From contig DGKJ01000055.1 of the NCBI GenBank assembly GCA_002387735.1, positions 1 through 15,792 on the forward strand: a stretch of DNA of 15,792 bases, read 5' to 3'. The DNA is from Bacteriovoracaceae bacterium UBA4573 (lineage in GTDB: Bacteria; Bdellovibrionota; UBA1018; UBA923). The notes beneath the pieces are model-generated. The model was not told where the DNA came from and searched no databases. It was given only the letters and a program-made list of their open reading frames with translations. The position numbers and the translations under genes are program-made. Positions 1-8,236 of this stretch are shown here, one piece after another (positions within the stretch are counted from its first letter, which is position 1; each line of letters opens with the position of its first letter).

Positions 1-32
1 CGATGTGTGGGATCACGGCGCAATGAGTTATG

Positions 33-428
33 CTAGAATTGGTCGCCTGCGGATTGATTTTTTTTGGCTTCTAACACTACGCCAGAATTGAAGTAGCTCT
101 GCACCAGAGTGGCCTGGGATTCGCGAATTGCCTGTTCGAATTGTTTAAGAGCTTCGTCGCCCCAGCCCTTACGTTGGTAGGCTAACGCCAGTGCCGCTCG
201 AGCGGTTGGGTCGCTGGCTTGGTGCCGAAGCGCGCGATTAAAATGTAAAATCGCCCGATCGACATTACCGTCGTTCAATGCGCGCACACCACGATCATAA
301 AAAGAGCCGAAAGTGTGGCGAAATGTGTAATCCAAAATTACGATTCCGAATACGAGCGAAAGTAGGGCGAGCGGTGCCCGATAGGCCTTCACGAAATTTA
401 AAAAATTGGTTTTTTGAAGCCGCGCCAT
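33..428 (-). CDS. Small membrane-anchored TPR-repeat protein
   Basis: A 131-residue protein with an ATG start. A short basic N-terminus is followed by one hydrophobic segment (about residues 18-36), which should anchor it in the inner membrane. The rest reads as tetratricopeptide repeats: a repeat with a G-N-x-D-x-A-I-x-x-F-x-x-A-L pattern at about 50-70, and a second with A-L-A-x-A-Y-x-x-x-G-x-x-x-x-A-L-x-x-F-x-x-A-I at about 76-104. A third, partial repeat follows before the protein stops. TPR units usually form protein-binding surfaces, so an assembly or scaffold role is possible, but the partner is unknown. It is divergent from the reductase gene starting at 486, with only 57 bp between the two starts. 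The C-terminus (K-K-N-Q-S-A-G-D-Q-F) is short, and the last repeat looks incomplete. Confidence 0.75.
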   Translation of the reverse strand: MARLQKTNFLNFVKAYRAPLALLSLVFGIVILDYTFRHTFGSFYDRGVRALNDGNVDRAILHFNRALRHQASDPTARAALALAYQRKGWGDEALKQFEQAIRESQATLVQSYFNSGVVLEAKKNQSAGDQF

Positions 429-485
429 AGTTGTTGAACCCGGGAGTTTACCTGTCTGCGCCTTTAATATACAAAGAGAGCACCA

Positions 486-1385
486 ATGCGCAAAGCGGAA
501 CGATTTTATATTTTATTTGGCAAACATGGTCAGGTAGGCCGACGCCTCTTGGAGCGAGTACAAAGCGAAATCGGTGCACAAGTGTTGGCTTTCGACCGCG
601 AGGAATATGATCTTGCGGGTTCTAGTTCAGAACTACGTTCACGATTAAATCAAATCGATGGGCAAATAGAAAAATTTCGAAACACCCATGAAATAGTAGC
701 CTTGTTTACCGCCGCTTACACCCATGTCGATGGGTGTGAACTGCGCCCTGAGTTTTGCCGACACGTAAATGTAACCAATACAATCGAGGTGTTGAATCAT
801 GCCGATCGAAACTGGGGAGCTAAGATTGTATTTTTTAGCTCCGATTATGTTTTTGATGGGCGATCTGGCCCCTATCTTGAAACCGATGTGCAGCGTCCGC
901 TTAGCGTATATGGGCGTGCAAAAAAAGAAGTTGAGGATTGGATTGAAACACATTGTGCGGACCGTTTGATACTTCGTACGACAGGAGTATTCGATTACGA
1001 TCGTTCGTCGAAAAATTTTGTAATGCAGGTCCTTGAACGGCTCGAACGAGGTCAAGCAGTTCACGTTGTGCGCGACCAATATGCTACGCCCGTTTGGGCC
1101 AAGGAACTTTCCGATGCGACCATTGACCTGGTAAGGGCTGGGGCGGTGGGAGTGTATAACGTCGCAGGAGGGGGCCCGGTGATCAATCGAGTAGAGCTCG
1201 CTCGCGCTGTGGCTCAAGCATTTGGTTATCCTACTCAAAATATAGTGGGCATTTCCACCGCTAGCTTGAGGCAACCGGCTGCGCGCCCGAAACAAGGCGG
1301 GCTTTTGAGTCATAAAACCAAACAGCTAATCGGCTGGTCTCCCCGATCTGCCGCCGAGGCACTACGGATTTTGGCCCGTAAGTAG
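486..1385 (+). CDS. RmlD-family NAD(P)-dependent sugar reductase (dTDP-4-dehydrorhamnose reductase-like)
   Basis: A 299-residue extended short-chain dehydrogenase/reductase; the length is normal for RmlD. The nucleotide-binding turn G12-x-x-G15-x-x-G18 lies at the N-terminus. A T-A-A-Y-T-x-V-D-x-x-E segment is at about 75-85, the S-S-D-Y-V-F-D-G active-site strand at about 118-125, and the catalytic Y142-x-x-x-K146 pair in V-Y-G-R-A-K. RmlD enzymes reduce dTDP-4-keto-rhamnose to dTDP-rhamnose for cell-surface glycans, using NAD(P)H in the cytoplasm. The family is diverse, and no rmlA, rmlB or rmlC gene lies beside this one, so the exact sugar nucleotide cannot be fixed. The ATG start has a purine-rich AGAGAG just upstream. 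A weak promoter-like pair (TTTACC near 447 and TATACA near 468, spacing about 15) precedes it. Confidence 0.85.
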   Translation: MRKAERFYILFGKHGQVGRRLLERVQSEIGAQVLAFDREEYDLAGSSSELRSRLNQIDGQIEKFRNTHEIVALFTAAYTHVDGCELRPEFCRHVNVTNTIEVLNHADRNWGAKIVFFSSDYVFDGRSGPYLETDVQRPLSVYGRAKKEVEDWIETHCADRLILRTTGVFDYDRSSKNFVMQVLERLERGQAVHVVRDQYATPVWAKELSDATIDLVRAGAVGVYNVAGGGPVINRVELARAVAQAFGYPTQNIVGISTASLRQPAARPKQGGLLSHKTKQLIGWSPRSAAEALRILARK

Positions 1386-1411
1386 TGGTAAACACCCCAG
1401 TTTAATTTGGC

Positions 1412-1439
1412 TTAAGTTCTAGGACATTTCTGCCGATAG
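1412..1439 (+). promoter_or_regulatory. Possible sigma-28 (FliA)-like promoter upstream of the glutamate dehydrogenase gene
   Basis: GCCGATAG at 1432-1439 matches the FliA -10 consensus GCCGATAA at 7 of 8 bases. TTAAGTTC at 1412-1419 matches the -35 consensus TAAAGTTT at about 6 of 8, with a 12-base gap instead of the usual 11. A start near 1446 would give a leader of about 45 bases. A small TTGTC/GACAA inverted repeat (1471-1475 and 1485-1489) frames the ribosome-binding region. This is a consensus match by eye only. Confidence 0.35.
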
Positions 1440-1491
1440 GTAAGAGTGGGCCAAAAGCCCTGTTTCAAACTTGTCACGATAGGGGACAAAA

Positions 1492-2781
1492 ATGTCGAAG
1501 CGCCAAGCCCTGAAAACCTTACCGGTCGCATCTGCCAGTCACTCAACTATTCACAGCCCAATGGAAATTTTGAATTACCAGTTCGAACAGGCTGCGAATC
1601 TCATTAAGTTAGAGCCTAATCTTCAGCAGTTGCTCAAGGAACCCTATCGCGAGCTCCATGTGCAGGTGCCGCTTAAACACGATAATGGCGAATTAAAGAT
1701 TTATCACGGCTATCGTATTCAACACAACGCAGTACGGGGGCCTTACAAGGGGGGGATTCGTTTTCACCAAGATGTTGACCGCAATGAAGTGTTGGCATTA
1801 GCGACCCTCATGACTTGGAAAACTGCGATTGTGAACATTCCGTTCGGCGGTGCCAAGGGGGGGATTGCGATCGATCCGACCAGTCTTTCGAGCAAAGAAA
1901 TGCAAGCCTTGACTCGTGGATTTACGTCGAAAATCGATTTGATTATCGGGCCTCACCGCGACATTCCCGCGCCAGACGTAAATACCGACGCTAAAGTAAT
2001 GGCCTGGATGATGGACGAGTACGGAAAAAAACACGGTTACACCCCAGCCATTGTTACAGGAAAACCGATTGCATTGGGCGGAAGCGCCGGTCGAAGTGAA
2101 GCGACTGGGCGAGGGACCGTATTTACGATTGTCGAGGCCTGCAAAGCTTACGGGATAGAACTCAGCAAGGCCACTGCGGTGATTCAGGGCTTCGGCAATG
2201 TCGGCTCGTTCACAGCTAAATTTCTGCGCGAACTTGGTTGCAAAGTATTGGCGGTTACAGACGTAAAAGGCGGAGTATTCAATGCAAACGGGCTCGATAT
2301 TCCCGCCCTGCTTAAGTACGTTCAGAAAGAAAAAACCGTAGTTGGATTTCCGGGCAGCGAACCCATATCGAACGATCAAATTTTTTATACCAAGTGCGAC
2401 ATCGTAGTTCCCGCGGCGCTTGGCGGGGTTTTGACGGGTGACGTTGCGCGCAAAATGAATTGCCGACTTATTGCCGAGGCGGCTAATAATCCGACCACCA
2501 AAGAAGCCGACGAAGTATTTTATAAAAATAATGTACCTGTTATTCCCGACATTCTTTGCAATGCCGGTGGGGTGACGGTGAGTTATTTTGAATGGGCGCA
2601 AAACCTTCAGCAATATCGTTGGACTGATAAACAGGTGAATGACGAACTTTCAAAGACTATGCGTCAGGCATTTCAAGACGTTTATGATCTGGCCAAAAAA
2701 CACAACATTAGTCTGCGAACTGCAGCCTACACTTTGGCAATTGATCGAGTTGCAGAGGCGACCCGACTTCGGGTGTTGTAG
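1492..2781 (+). CDS. gdhA: Glu/Leu/Phe/Val-type dehydrogenase, probably glutamate dehydrogenase
   Basis: A 429-residue protein of the small hexameric glutamate dehydrogenase class, which reversibly deaminates glutamate to 2-oxoglutarate and ammonia with NAD(P). The substrate-binding domain shows G-P-Y-K86-G-G-I-R-F-H, M-T-W-K110, and the hallmark P-F-G-G-A-K122-G-G with the conserved lysine. D162 in D-I-P-A-P-D-V-N-T is the expected catalytic aspartate. The G-R-S-E-A-T-G-R-G loop (about 200-208) leads into the Rossmann domain with G-F-G-N-V-G at 233-238. The C-terminal N-A-G-G-V-T-V-S-Y-F-E-W motif is typical of the family. The ATG is preceded by AGGGGAC. Cofactor preference cannot be read with certainty. 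It is separate from its neighbours: 106 bp after the reductase gene, with a terminator-like hairpin after it. Confidence 0.93.
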   Translation: MSKRQALKTLPVASASHSTIHSPMEILNYQFEQAANLIKLEPNLQQLLKEPYRELHVQVPLKHDNGELKIYHGYRIQHNAVRGPYKGGIRFHQDVDRNEVLALATLMTWKTAIVNIPFGGAKGGIAIDPTSLSSKEMQALTRGFTSKIDLIIGPHRDIPAPDVNTDAKVMAWMMDEYGKKHGYTPAIVTGKPIALGGSAGRSEATGRGTVFTIVEACKAYGIELSKATAVIQGFGNVGSFTAKFLRELGCKVLAVTDVKGGVFNANGLDIPALLKYVQKEKTVVGFPGSEPISNDQIFYTKCDIVVPAALGGVLTGDVARKMNCRLIAEAANNPTTKEADEVFYKNNVPVIPDILCNAGGVTVSYFEWAQNLQQYRWTDKQVNDELSKTMRQAFQDVYDLAKKHNISLRTAAYTLAIDRVAEATRLRVL

Positions 2782-2786
2782 TAGCC

Positions 2787-2806
2787 AGTCCGGCACTCGC
2801 CGGATT
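2787..2806 (+). terminator. Probable hairpin terminator after the glutamate dehydrogenase gene
   Basis: TCCGGC (2789-2794), a 4-base loop ACTC, and GCCGGA (2799-2804) form a perfect GC-rich 6-bp stem, extendable by a G-T and an A-T pair. It starts just after the stop codon at 2781. The following TTAATTAA is only partly T-rich, so it is a weak intrinsic terminator or an mRNA-stabilising hairpin. Confidence 0.5.
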
Positions 2807-2877
2807 AATTAAAAGCAAATCTTGTCTCTTTGATGCGCTATGGTAGTGCTTCCCCAATCGAATCGAGGGGGGCTTTG

Positions 2878-4767
2878 GTGCAATACTTTAAATCGAAAAA
2901 TTTTGTGGGGGTTATATTTGGGCTATGGACCGCCCTGGTTACTACGGGGTGCCCCTTCCTTAGCAACGTAACCGCACCCCAAGCAAAAATTGAGCAACTG
3001 CGTGGGCGGGCAATTTTGACGCTTTCGGATTCGGTGCCGGTAAAACGGGTACAAGTGTTTGAGTTGAATGGTTCGCCCGAAAAACGTGGAGCACTTGTTT
3101 GGAGCGCCGAAAGTCTAATAAGCGAAGGTCAGTTTCTTCCTGGTTCAAGCGACGTACCAGTAGACCCGAATGCAAATTTAAGTGGTTTCTTTAATATTGG
3201 ATTACCGGCTTCAGATTGTGAGCCATCGATTCCGGGAGAATGTCACCCAAAAAGGTTTTGGGACTACACTGAAATAAATATTCAAGACGTTCTGCTGGAC
3301 CAACATCGTTATCAAGTGGAGATCGAATTTTCCGTTACTGATGAACCTACAAAGGTAACTTTTACTCACCGCGCCCGCGAAGATGTGTTTCAATTCAACT
3401 GGCCAGAGACATTAAAAACCCGCGACTACGGAGTAATTAGCGATCGCTGGGCTCCGTGGCGTTTTGTCGAAACTCCGTCGGGCAATTACGTATTTGCAGC
3501 TTTGAGAAATTCCGAACACCCGGATCGCCCACTTGGTTACACGGCGCTCGACTCGCAGCACGTACGGAATGTGATTCCCCTCAAACCTCTAACGCCGGAA
3601 TTTTTTGGTGTATATTCCGAAGATCCAGCAACGCGAAATATTACGGGCCCAATGTCCCGACCAATAATTTTGGAAAATGGCCGACCGGTAGTGGCCGTTA
3701 TGTCGAACGATCATCGCAGCAACTACGGCATGCGGTTGAATGTTTATAAAGGAAAGCCTCCGGCTAGCGTCTCGTCCACCACAACAGCCGTTTTGGAAAA
3801 CGAATGGACTGCGATCGGCTCAATTGAAACGGTGTACGACGGATGGGCAACCATTTCTACCCCAGCACTGGTTTTGGGGCGGATCGCTGGACTTGCTGAT
3901 CAACACGATACGTCTCCGCTTATTGTGTCGGGGCAGGACCCTGCTTCCACTAGTCTTGATCCGAAAAATCCCCAGGCCTTTGATCTTTGGTACTTCGCGA
4001 AGAACGAAACATGGAAGTCCCTTGGAACGGCCGGTATCATTGATTCCGGTTCGCCTATAATGGCGATTGATCTGGCGATAACAAAAAAAGGTACATTATA
4101 CGGCTGCGTGCAGTATGCCCTGAATGCAATTCATGTAATGAAATATAGTCCGAACGAGCGAAGATGGAATACCTTGGTTTCTACTCATGCCGGTTTTGGG
4201 CGACTCGACAGTGAACACTCCCGTGTATGTCAGCTCGCGGTAGAAGGTGACACTCTAACAGCGGTCGGCTATTTGGCGTCTCCGCGTTATACGCTTTGGG
4301 TACAAAAGATTTCTGAAGGCGGTGAAGTGCGAACGATCACGCCAGACTTGGCAGCGATAATTAAATCAAAACCTAGCTGGTATATTCAGGAAGTAGATCA
4401 GCCTGTTGCCAGTCAAACGGCACGGGTTCATCACACTCGATTGATTCAGGGCGATCTCTACATCGCATTGGATGACTTCGGGGGATTGTTTCCGTTATCC
4501 GATTACTGGCCTTACAGTCGAAGCGTTCACCTTATAAAATTTAACGGAACAGAGTGGGTGCGTGTGCGGTCCAGTGAATTTCCACTACTGCCAGATATGC
4601 CACCGCCTAGTCCGGGTTCGGCTCCCCAGAATGATCGTACCGCGACGATTGGGGCCTTTATTACGAAACATGGGGACTCTTTGTTATACAGTGGAGCCCG
4701 CTGGATTTCGCCGGCCGACCCGCAAATAGCAGAATTTCAATCGATCATGACATGGGAACTACGTTGA
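2878..4767 (+). CDS. Large lipoprotein of unknown function
   Basis: About 629 residues if translation starts at the GTG at 2878, chosen because GAGGGGGG lies about 5 bases upstream. This start also gives a clean lipoprotein signal peptide: K5 and K7, a hydrophobic core (V-G-V-I-F-G-L-W-T-A-L-V), then T-T-G-C25 as a lipobox-like cleavage site with a slightly off-consensus -3 residue. An upstream ATG at 2833 would add 15 residues that spoil the signal. The mature part is rich in W, Y, G and beta-type stretches, with repeated segments about a strand-turn-strand long (for example near L-A-V-E-G-D-T-L-T-A-V-G and I-Q-G-D-L-Y-I-A-L-D). A beta-propeller-like surface protein is therefore conceivable. 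I do not recognise the family. It ends 9 bp inside the convergent cheV gene. Confidence 0.7.
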   Translation: MQYFKSKNFVGVIFGLWTALVTTGCPFLSNVTAPQAKIEQLRGRAILTLSDSVPVKRVQVFELNGSPEKRGALVWSAESLISEGQFLPGSSDVPVDPNANLSGFFNIGLPASDCEPSIPGECHPKRFWDYTEINIQDVLLDQHRYQVEIEFSVTDEPTKVTFTHRAREDVFQFNWPETLKTRDYGVISDRWAPWRFVETPSGNYVFAALRNSEHPDRPLGYTALDSQHVRNVIPLKPLTPEFFGVYSEDPATRNITGPMSRPIILENGRPVVAVMSNDHRSNYGMRLNVYKGKPPASVSSTTTAVLENEWTAIGSIETVYDGWATISTPALVLGRIAGLADQHDTSPLIVSGQDPASTSLDPKNPQAFDLWYFAKNETWKSLGTAGIIDSGSPIMAIDLAITKKGTLYGCVQYALNAIHVMKYSPNERRWNTLVSTHAGFGRLDSEHSRVCQLAVEGDTLTAVGYLASPRYTLWVQKISEGGEVRTITPDLAAIIKSKPSWYIQEVDQPVASQTARVHHTRLIQGDLYIALDDFGGLFPLSDYWPYSRSVHLIKFNGTEWVRVRSSEFPLLPDMPPPSPGSAPQNDRTATIGAFITKHGDSLLYSGARWISPADPQIAEFQSIMTWELR

Positions 4768-5703
4768 GTTCGAGGACGAATTCGGCTGGGTTAGCGAACC
4801 TTCCAATGATTGCCCGAAAATAATTTCAAGGTGTCGCACTATAAGATCCGAATCGAATTTAACTTGGTAGCGTCCTAATTTTTCCTTTTCGATGTCTGAA
4901 ATGAGTGCGGGGTTCGAAAGTGCGGAATTAAATAATATCGGTGTATCCGCATAACCTGGAATACCTTTAATCTCACGGGCCATTGCGATACCGTCCAGGA
5001 TCGGCATTTCGATATCGGTAAAAACGAGGTCGTAGTGAGGTTCAGATTCAATTTTTTTCAGAGCCTCCGCTCCGTTTTCTACTGAATCGACGATAAAGCC
5101 CATTTGAGAAAATAACTGATTTAATTTTTTTAAGATTACTTTTGAGTCGTCAGCAATGAGCACTCGTTTTCCGGGGTAAGTGGCTTGTGGAGTAACTCGA
5201 GAAGTGTGTTCTTCGATAAGTCCGACTGAATCAAGTAAGCTATCTAAATCGAGGACTGGCACATAGGTAGCATCCTTACGAATCAATCCGGTAATTATTT
5301 TTCTAGTTTCTATTTTGGATCCCACTGGAGGTGGTAAAAAGCTAGAGCTGGGACAGGTAAATATGCGCCCCGTGCGATTGACCGGAATTCCAACCCAAAT
5401 ATTCTGTAATTCACAGATGAGAAGACGGGCGTCTTTGCCAAGATGGGAACTTTTTTTTCCAACTGAAATAAGCGAGAGAACGTCTACCACTGGTACCGGG
5501 CACCCTCTTAAATCATAGATTCCAAGTACATTTTCACATCCACTCGGCATTGGCGACAGATCGCATAATTCGACGACTTCTTTAATTTTTTGAACATTAA
5601 GCGCCATTACCAGCGTCTTATCGCCCTCTCGGAGAAGCTCGAAAGTCACAAACTGCAACATCTCGCCGATCGATTGGCCATATTCATTTTTTAACGCGAG
5701 CAT
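4759..5703 (-). CDS. cheV: CheV: CheW-like coupling domain fused to a response-regulator receiver
   Basis: 314 residues, last gene of the minus-strand chemosensory operon. Residues about 10-165 form a CheW-like domain, with the N-V-L-G-I-Y-D-L-R-G-C-P-V-P-V-V-D motif at 58-74. Residues about 179-290 form a receiver domain with the acidic pair D185-D186, phospho-acceptor D230 in F-T-D-I-E-M-P, the switch serine S260 and lysine K282. All residues needed for phosphorylation are present. CheV proteins link receptors to CheA, and their receiver tunes or drains the signal. This is the only receiver domain encoded in the operon. The ATG at 5703 overlaps the end of cheW by 13 bp with a G-rich Shine-Dalgarno inside cheW. 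The tail ends in a low-complexity N-S-S-S-N-S-T. The 3' end overlaps the convergent lipoprotein gene by 9 bp. Confidence 0.93.
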   Translation of the reverse strand: MLALKNEYGQSIGEMLQFVTFELLREGDKTLVMALNVQKIKEVVELCDLSPMPSGCENVLGIYDLRGCPVPVVDVLSLISVGKKSSHLGKDARLLICELQNIWVGIPVNRTGRIFTCPSSSFLPPPVGSKIETRKIITGLIRKDATYVPVLDLDSLLDSVGLIEEHTSRVTPQATYPGKRVLIADDSKVILKKLNQLFSQMGFIVDSVENGAEALKKIESEPHYDLVFTDIEMPILDGIAMAREIKGIPGYADTPILFNSALSNPALISDIEKEKLGRYQVKFDSDLIVRHLEIIFGQSLEGSLTQPNSSSNST

Positions 5704-6170
5704 GGTTTGATCCCCCAGCTTTCAAGAATTAATCCTCCAGAAAGAACGCGCACTGGATTATTATCGAGCGTGATTACGTTGCCAGATTCGGCGCTGGGTG
5801 CCGATATTTTTTTTACAGAATCGACAATAAGAGCCAACTGCTCGGAATTGGAAGCTGTTGTATCGGTATTAAGAATCACAATGCGGCTATTTGGTTTCGA
5901 TTCTTTGCGGCCACCGAACTGCTCCATGGATATTACGGGTATGACTTTTCCTCGTAAATTAATCACCCCGACATGTCCCGCTACCTCGGAAGGGTACGGC
6001 CGAATTGGCAAAAATTCAGAAACTTCACCCACCTCAGAAATTGGAATTACAAAATAGGAGTTCGCGATCGTAATTTGCAAATAGGTACTGAGCTCGGAAG
6101 CGTATTTGCCATCCTGAGAAAGTGTATGACGATAGTTAAGTTGATTTTTCAAAATTTCATCAGGCTGCAT
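5691..6170 (-). CDS. cheW: CheW chemotaxis coupling protein
   Basis: 159 residues counted from the ATG at 6170. An upstream TTG at 6182 is in frame but less likely, because GAGG sits about 7-8 bases before the ATG. CheW is a cytoplasmic adaptor of two SH3-like beta-barrels that joins receptor tips to the P5 domain of CheA. The sequence shows the expected core: L-S-T-Y-L-Q-I-T-I-A-N-S-Y-F-V-I-P-I near residue 30, and the family hallmark G-V-I-N-L-R-G-K-V-I-P-V near residue 70. The start overlaps the end of cheA by 11 bp and the end overlaps cheV by 13 bp, so translation is very likely coupled along the operon. The first 25 residues are an extra, poorly conserved extension. Confidence 0.92.
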   Translation of the reverse strand: MQPDEILKNQLNYRHTLSQDGKYASELSTYLQITIANSYFVIPISEVGEVSEFLPIRPYPSEVAGHVGVINLRGKVIPVISMEQFGGRKESKPNSRIVILNTDTTASNSEQLALIVDSVKKISAPSAESGNVITLDNNPVRVLSGGLILESWGIKPCSR

Positions 6171-7791
6171 TGGTGACCTCAAATTCTTCTAGAATTTTCG
6201 CCAGCGACAGTACGAAAATTGCTTCTCCCGTTGGTAGTACTGCGACGCCATAAACCCACGGAATATTAGGGGACAGTCCAGAAAGGGGTTTTACGACGAT
6301 TTCGGTGTTGCGTTCGAAACTAGAAACGCGAGCGGCGCAGGTTTCATTGGAAGTACGAAAAAATACGATCGAGCAGGAACGCATATTTTCTTCGTGACTT
6401 TTTTCTTCCGCATCCATGATGGAGCGTAGGTCGATACATTTTACGTACTTGTCGCGGAAATTAACATAATCGAACCCGCTATTTCGCTTTACCCACGAAA
6501 ACGGTACTTGCTTGGTTTCAAGAATATCGCTAGTGGGGACCGCGTATTTCAATCCCTTTATGTCGATTAATACCACTGGTGCTAGCGACATGCTTACAGG
6601 CAAGCGAATCGAAAATGTGGAGCCTTTTCCAACTTCGGTATGGATAGTTACTTTGCCGCTGAGCGATGTGACAGAGGTTTTTACAGCGTCCATTCCAACG
6701 CCACGACCAGAAACCTCACTAACGGTTTCAGCGGTCGAAAAACCCGGTAGAAATATTAGTTCAATGGCCGACTGATCGTCTGTTACGTGCGAGACATCGA
6801 GTCCCTTTTTTTGAGCGGAGGCCAGAATTTTTTTTGCATCGATGCCTTTACCGTCATCTTTGACTTCCACTACTGCTTCGTTACCTGAAATTGTGGCAGA
6901 CAAAATAATAGTTCCAATTTCTGGTTTATTGCTTCTGATTCGATCCGAGGGTGATTCGATGCCGTGATCCATAGCATTTCGAATCAGGTGAATTAAGGGC
7001 TCGCCTAATACATCTAAGATTTTTTTATCTAATTCAGTATTCTCTCCAACTGTTTGAAAGAGAATCTTTTTATTAGTTTTCGCGCTGTAGCTTTGTACGC
7101 TACGGGCCATGCGATTAAATAGACCTTGGACCGACATCATGCGCATGCTCATCGTGCTGCGTTCGAGTTCGCCGACCCCTCTGCGCAGCGCTCCGTCGAG
7201 CATGTCCCATGTTTGAAAGAAATCGCGTTGATCTAGGTTGCCAGACTTAAATCGATCCACCAGGTAAACCATTTGGTTTCGGATGAGAAATACCTCGGAA
7301 ACAATATTCATAGTTTCATTGACGCGATTTACGGTAACTCGAATATACTCTTCCGTCGCATTCACTGTAGCTTGTGGGGTTTTCGAAGCAGCGGGAAGTA
7401 GTTCTTTATTGTCGGCCCTGGTATCGGCAGAGGGTTCTCCGGGAGAGTTTAATGTTCCGGGAACAAGATCAAGCTGGTCTTTTGCTTTTAGTAGTTCGTC
7501 GATTTTCTGAACTTCGTCTCGAATATATTGAATTTCAGGATCATTCAAAGTCTGCGGGGATTCTTTAAATTTTCCTAAATTAGTTTCGAGTTCGTGCGCG
7601 ATTGATTTGGTGCGAGAAAAGTTAAACATCGAACTACTACCCTTGAGGGTATGTACATTGCGAAATATCGCGGTAATTAATTCCGAACGATCTTGGGCCC
7701 CTGGAAGTTTTTCCAGATCGCCGTGAATTTTTTCTATAATATCGGCTGCTTCCGCTAAAAATTCCGGTAATAGATCGTCGTTTTCTGCCAT
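6160..7791 (-). CDS. cheA: CheA chemotaxis histidine kinase lacking a P2 domain
   Basis: 543 residues, short for CheA. The P1 phosphotransfer domain carries H47 in F-R-N-V-H-T-L-K-G-S-S-S. From about 106 to 148 there is only a low-complexity linker where the CheY/CheB-docking P2 domain normally sits. The P3 dimerisation helices follow (about 150-225). The P4 ATPase has the N box (L-I-R-N272-A-M-D-H-G), G1 (D-D-G-K-G at 312-316) and G2 (G-R-G-V-G at 362-366). The P5 CheW-like regulatory domain fills about 400-540. All catalytic motifs are intact, so the kinase should autophosphorylate. It starts 3 bp after the receptor-tip gene stop and overlaps cheW by 11 bp. Substrates are expected to be the CheV receiver or a CheY encoded elsewhere. 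Confidence 0.93.
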   Translation of the reverse strand: MAENDDLLPEFLAEAADIIEKIHGDLEKLPGAQDRSELITAIFRNVHTLKGSSSMFNFSRTKSIAHELETNLGKFKESPQTLNDPEIQYIRDEVQKIDELLKAKDQLDLVPGTLNSPGEPSADTRADNKELLPAASKTPQATVNATEEYIRVTVNRVNETMNIVSEVFLIRNQMVYLVDRFKSGNLDQRDFFQTWDMLDGALRRGVGELERSTMSMRMMSVQGLFNRMARSVQSYSAKTNKKILFQTVGENTELDKKILDVLGEPLIHLIRNAMDHGIESPSDRIRSNKPEIGTIILSATISGNEAVVEVKDDGKGIDAKKILASAQKKGLDVSHVTDDQSAIELIFLPGFSTAETVSEVSGRGVGMDAVKTSVTSLSGKVTIHTEVGKGSTFSIRLPVSMSLAPVVLIDIKGLKYAVPTSDILETKQVPFSWVKRNSGFDYVNFRDKYVKCIDLRSIMDAEEKSHEENMRSCSIVFFRTSNETCAARVSSFERNTEIVVKPLSGLSPNIPWVYGVAVLPTGEAIFVLSLAKILEEFEVTNAA

Positions 7792-7794
7792 TGT

Positions 7795-8229
7795 TTAAGC
7801 TGCCTTTGAACCCTGCAACCTAGGGGGTTCGTTTTCTGAATCTGTGTTTGGGTTTGAATCGGAGTTCGATGGTGAATCTCGAGGTTCCTTGTCCAGAAGG
7901 TTTTGATTGTCTTCTAATCCCGTCATTACTGTGCTCGCGCTGTTACGTAAATTTATGCAACATGCATCTACGGCACTGACCGCCTGCTGTACTTTTTCTG
8001 ATAAACGCCCAACCTCGTCGGCGACAATAGCAAAACCTTTGCCCGCTTGCCCGGCCCGTGCAGCTTCAATCGAGGCGTTTAGTGCCAGTAAGTCAGTTTT
8101 CGCGGCAATGTCCTTAATGTTGCGAATTAGAGTGTCGATTTCATTTAAGCCCTTCATTACCTGCTTCATAGAAAGGCTGGTTTTTTCTAATTCCGATCGG
8201 AGTCTAGTTTGTTTTTTTCGTTCGTTCAT
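7795..8229 (-). CDS. Soluble minimal chemoreceptor: methyl-accepting protein signalling tip only
   Basis: 144 residues from the ATG at 8229. A TTG at 8256 is also in frame, but AAGGA lies about 12 bases before the ATG. There is no transmembrane helix, sensor domain or HAMP domain. Residues about 40-80 are a nearly canonical receptor hairpin tip, including I-A-A-K-T-D-L-L-A-L-N-A-S-I-E-A-A-R-A-G and G-K-G-F-A-I-V-A-D-E-V, which bind CheA and CheW. The flanking helices are only about five heptads each, so the usual methylation region is mostly absent. The last 35 residues are a disordered S/N/D/E-rich tail. It follows the ODP gene by 7 bp and precedes cheA by 3 bp. By analogy with known ODP-receptor pairs, ODP probably supplies the input signal. 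Confidence 0.88.
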   Translation of the reverse strand: MNERKKQTRLRSELEKTSLSMKQVMKGLNEIDTLIRNIKDIAAKTDLLALNASIEAARAGQAGKGFAIVADEVGRLSEKVQQAVSAVDACCINLRNSASTVMTGLEDNQNLLDKEPRDSPSNSDSNPNTDSENEPPRLQGSKAA

Positions 8230-8236
8230 ATATGTC

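Noticed and set aside
645..1313. Long minus-strand open frame opposite the RmlD-type gene
   Set aside because: It is an antisense shadow of a clearly conserved gene, and its translation has no domain-like features.
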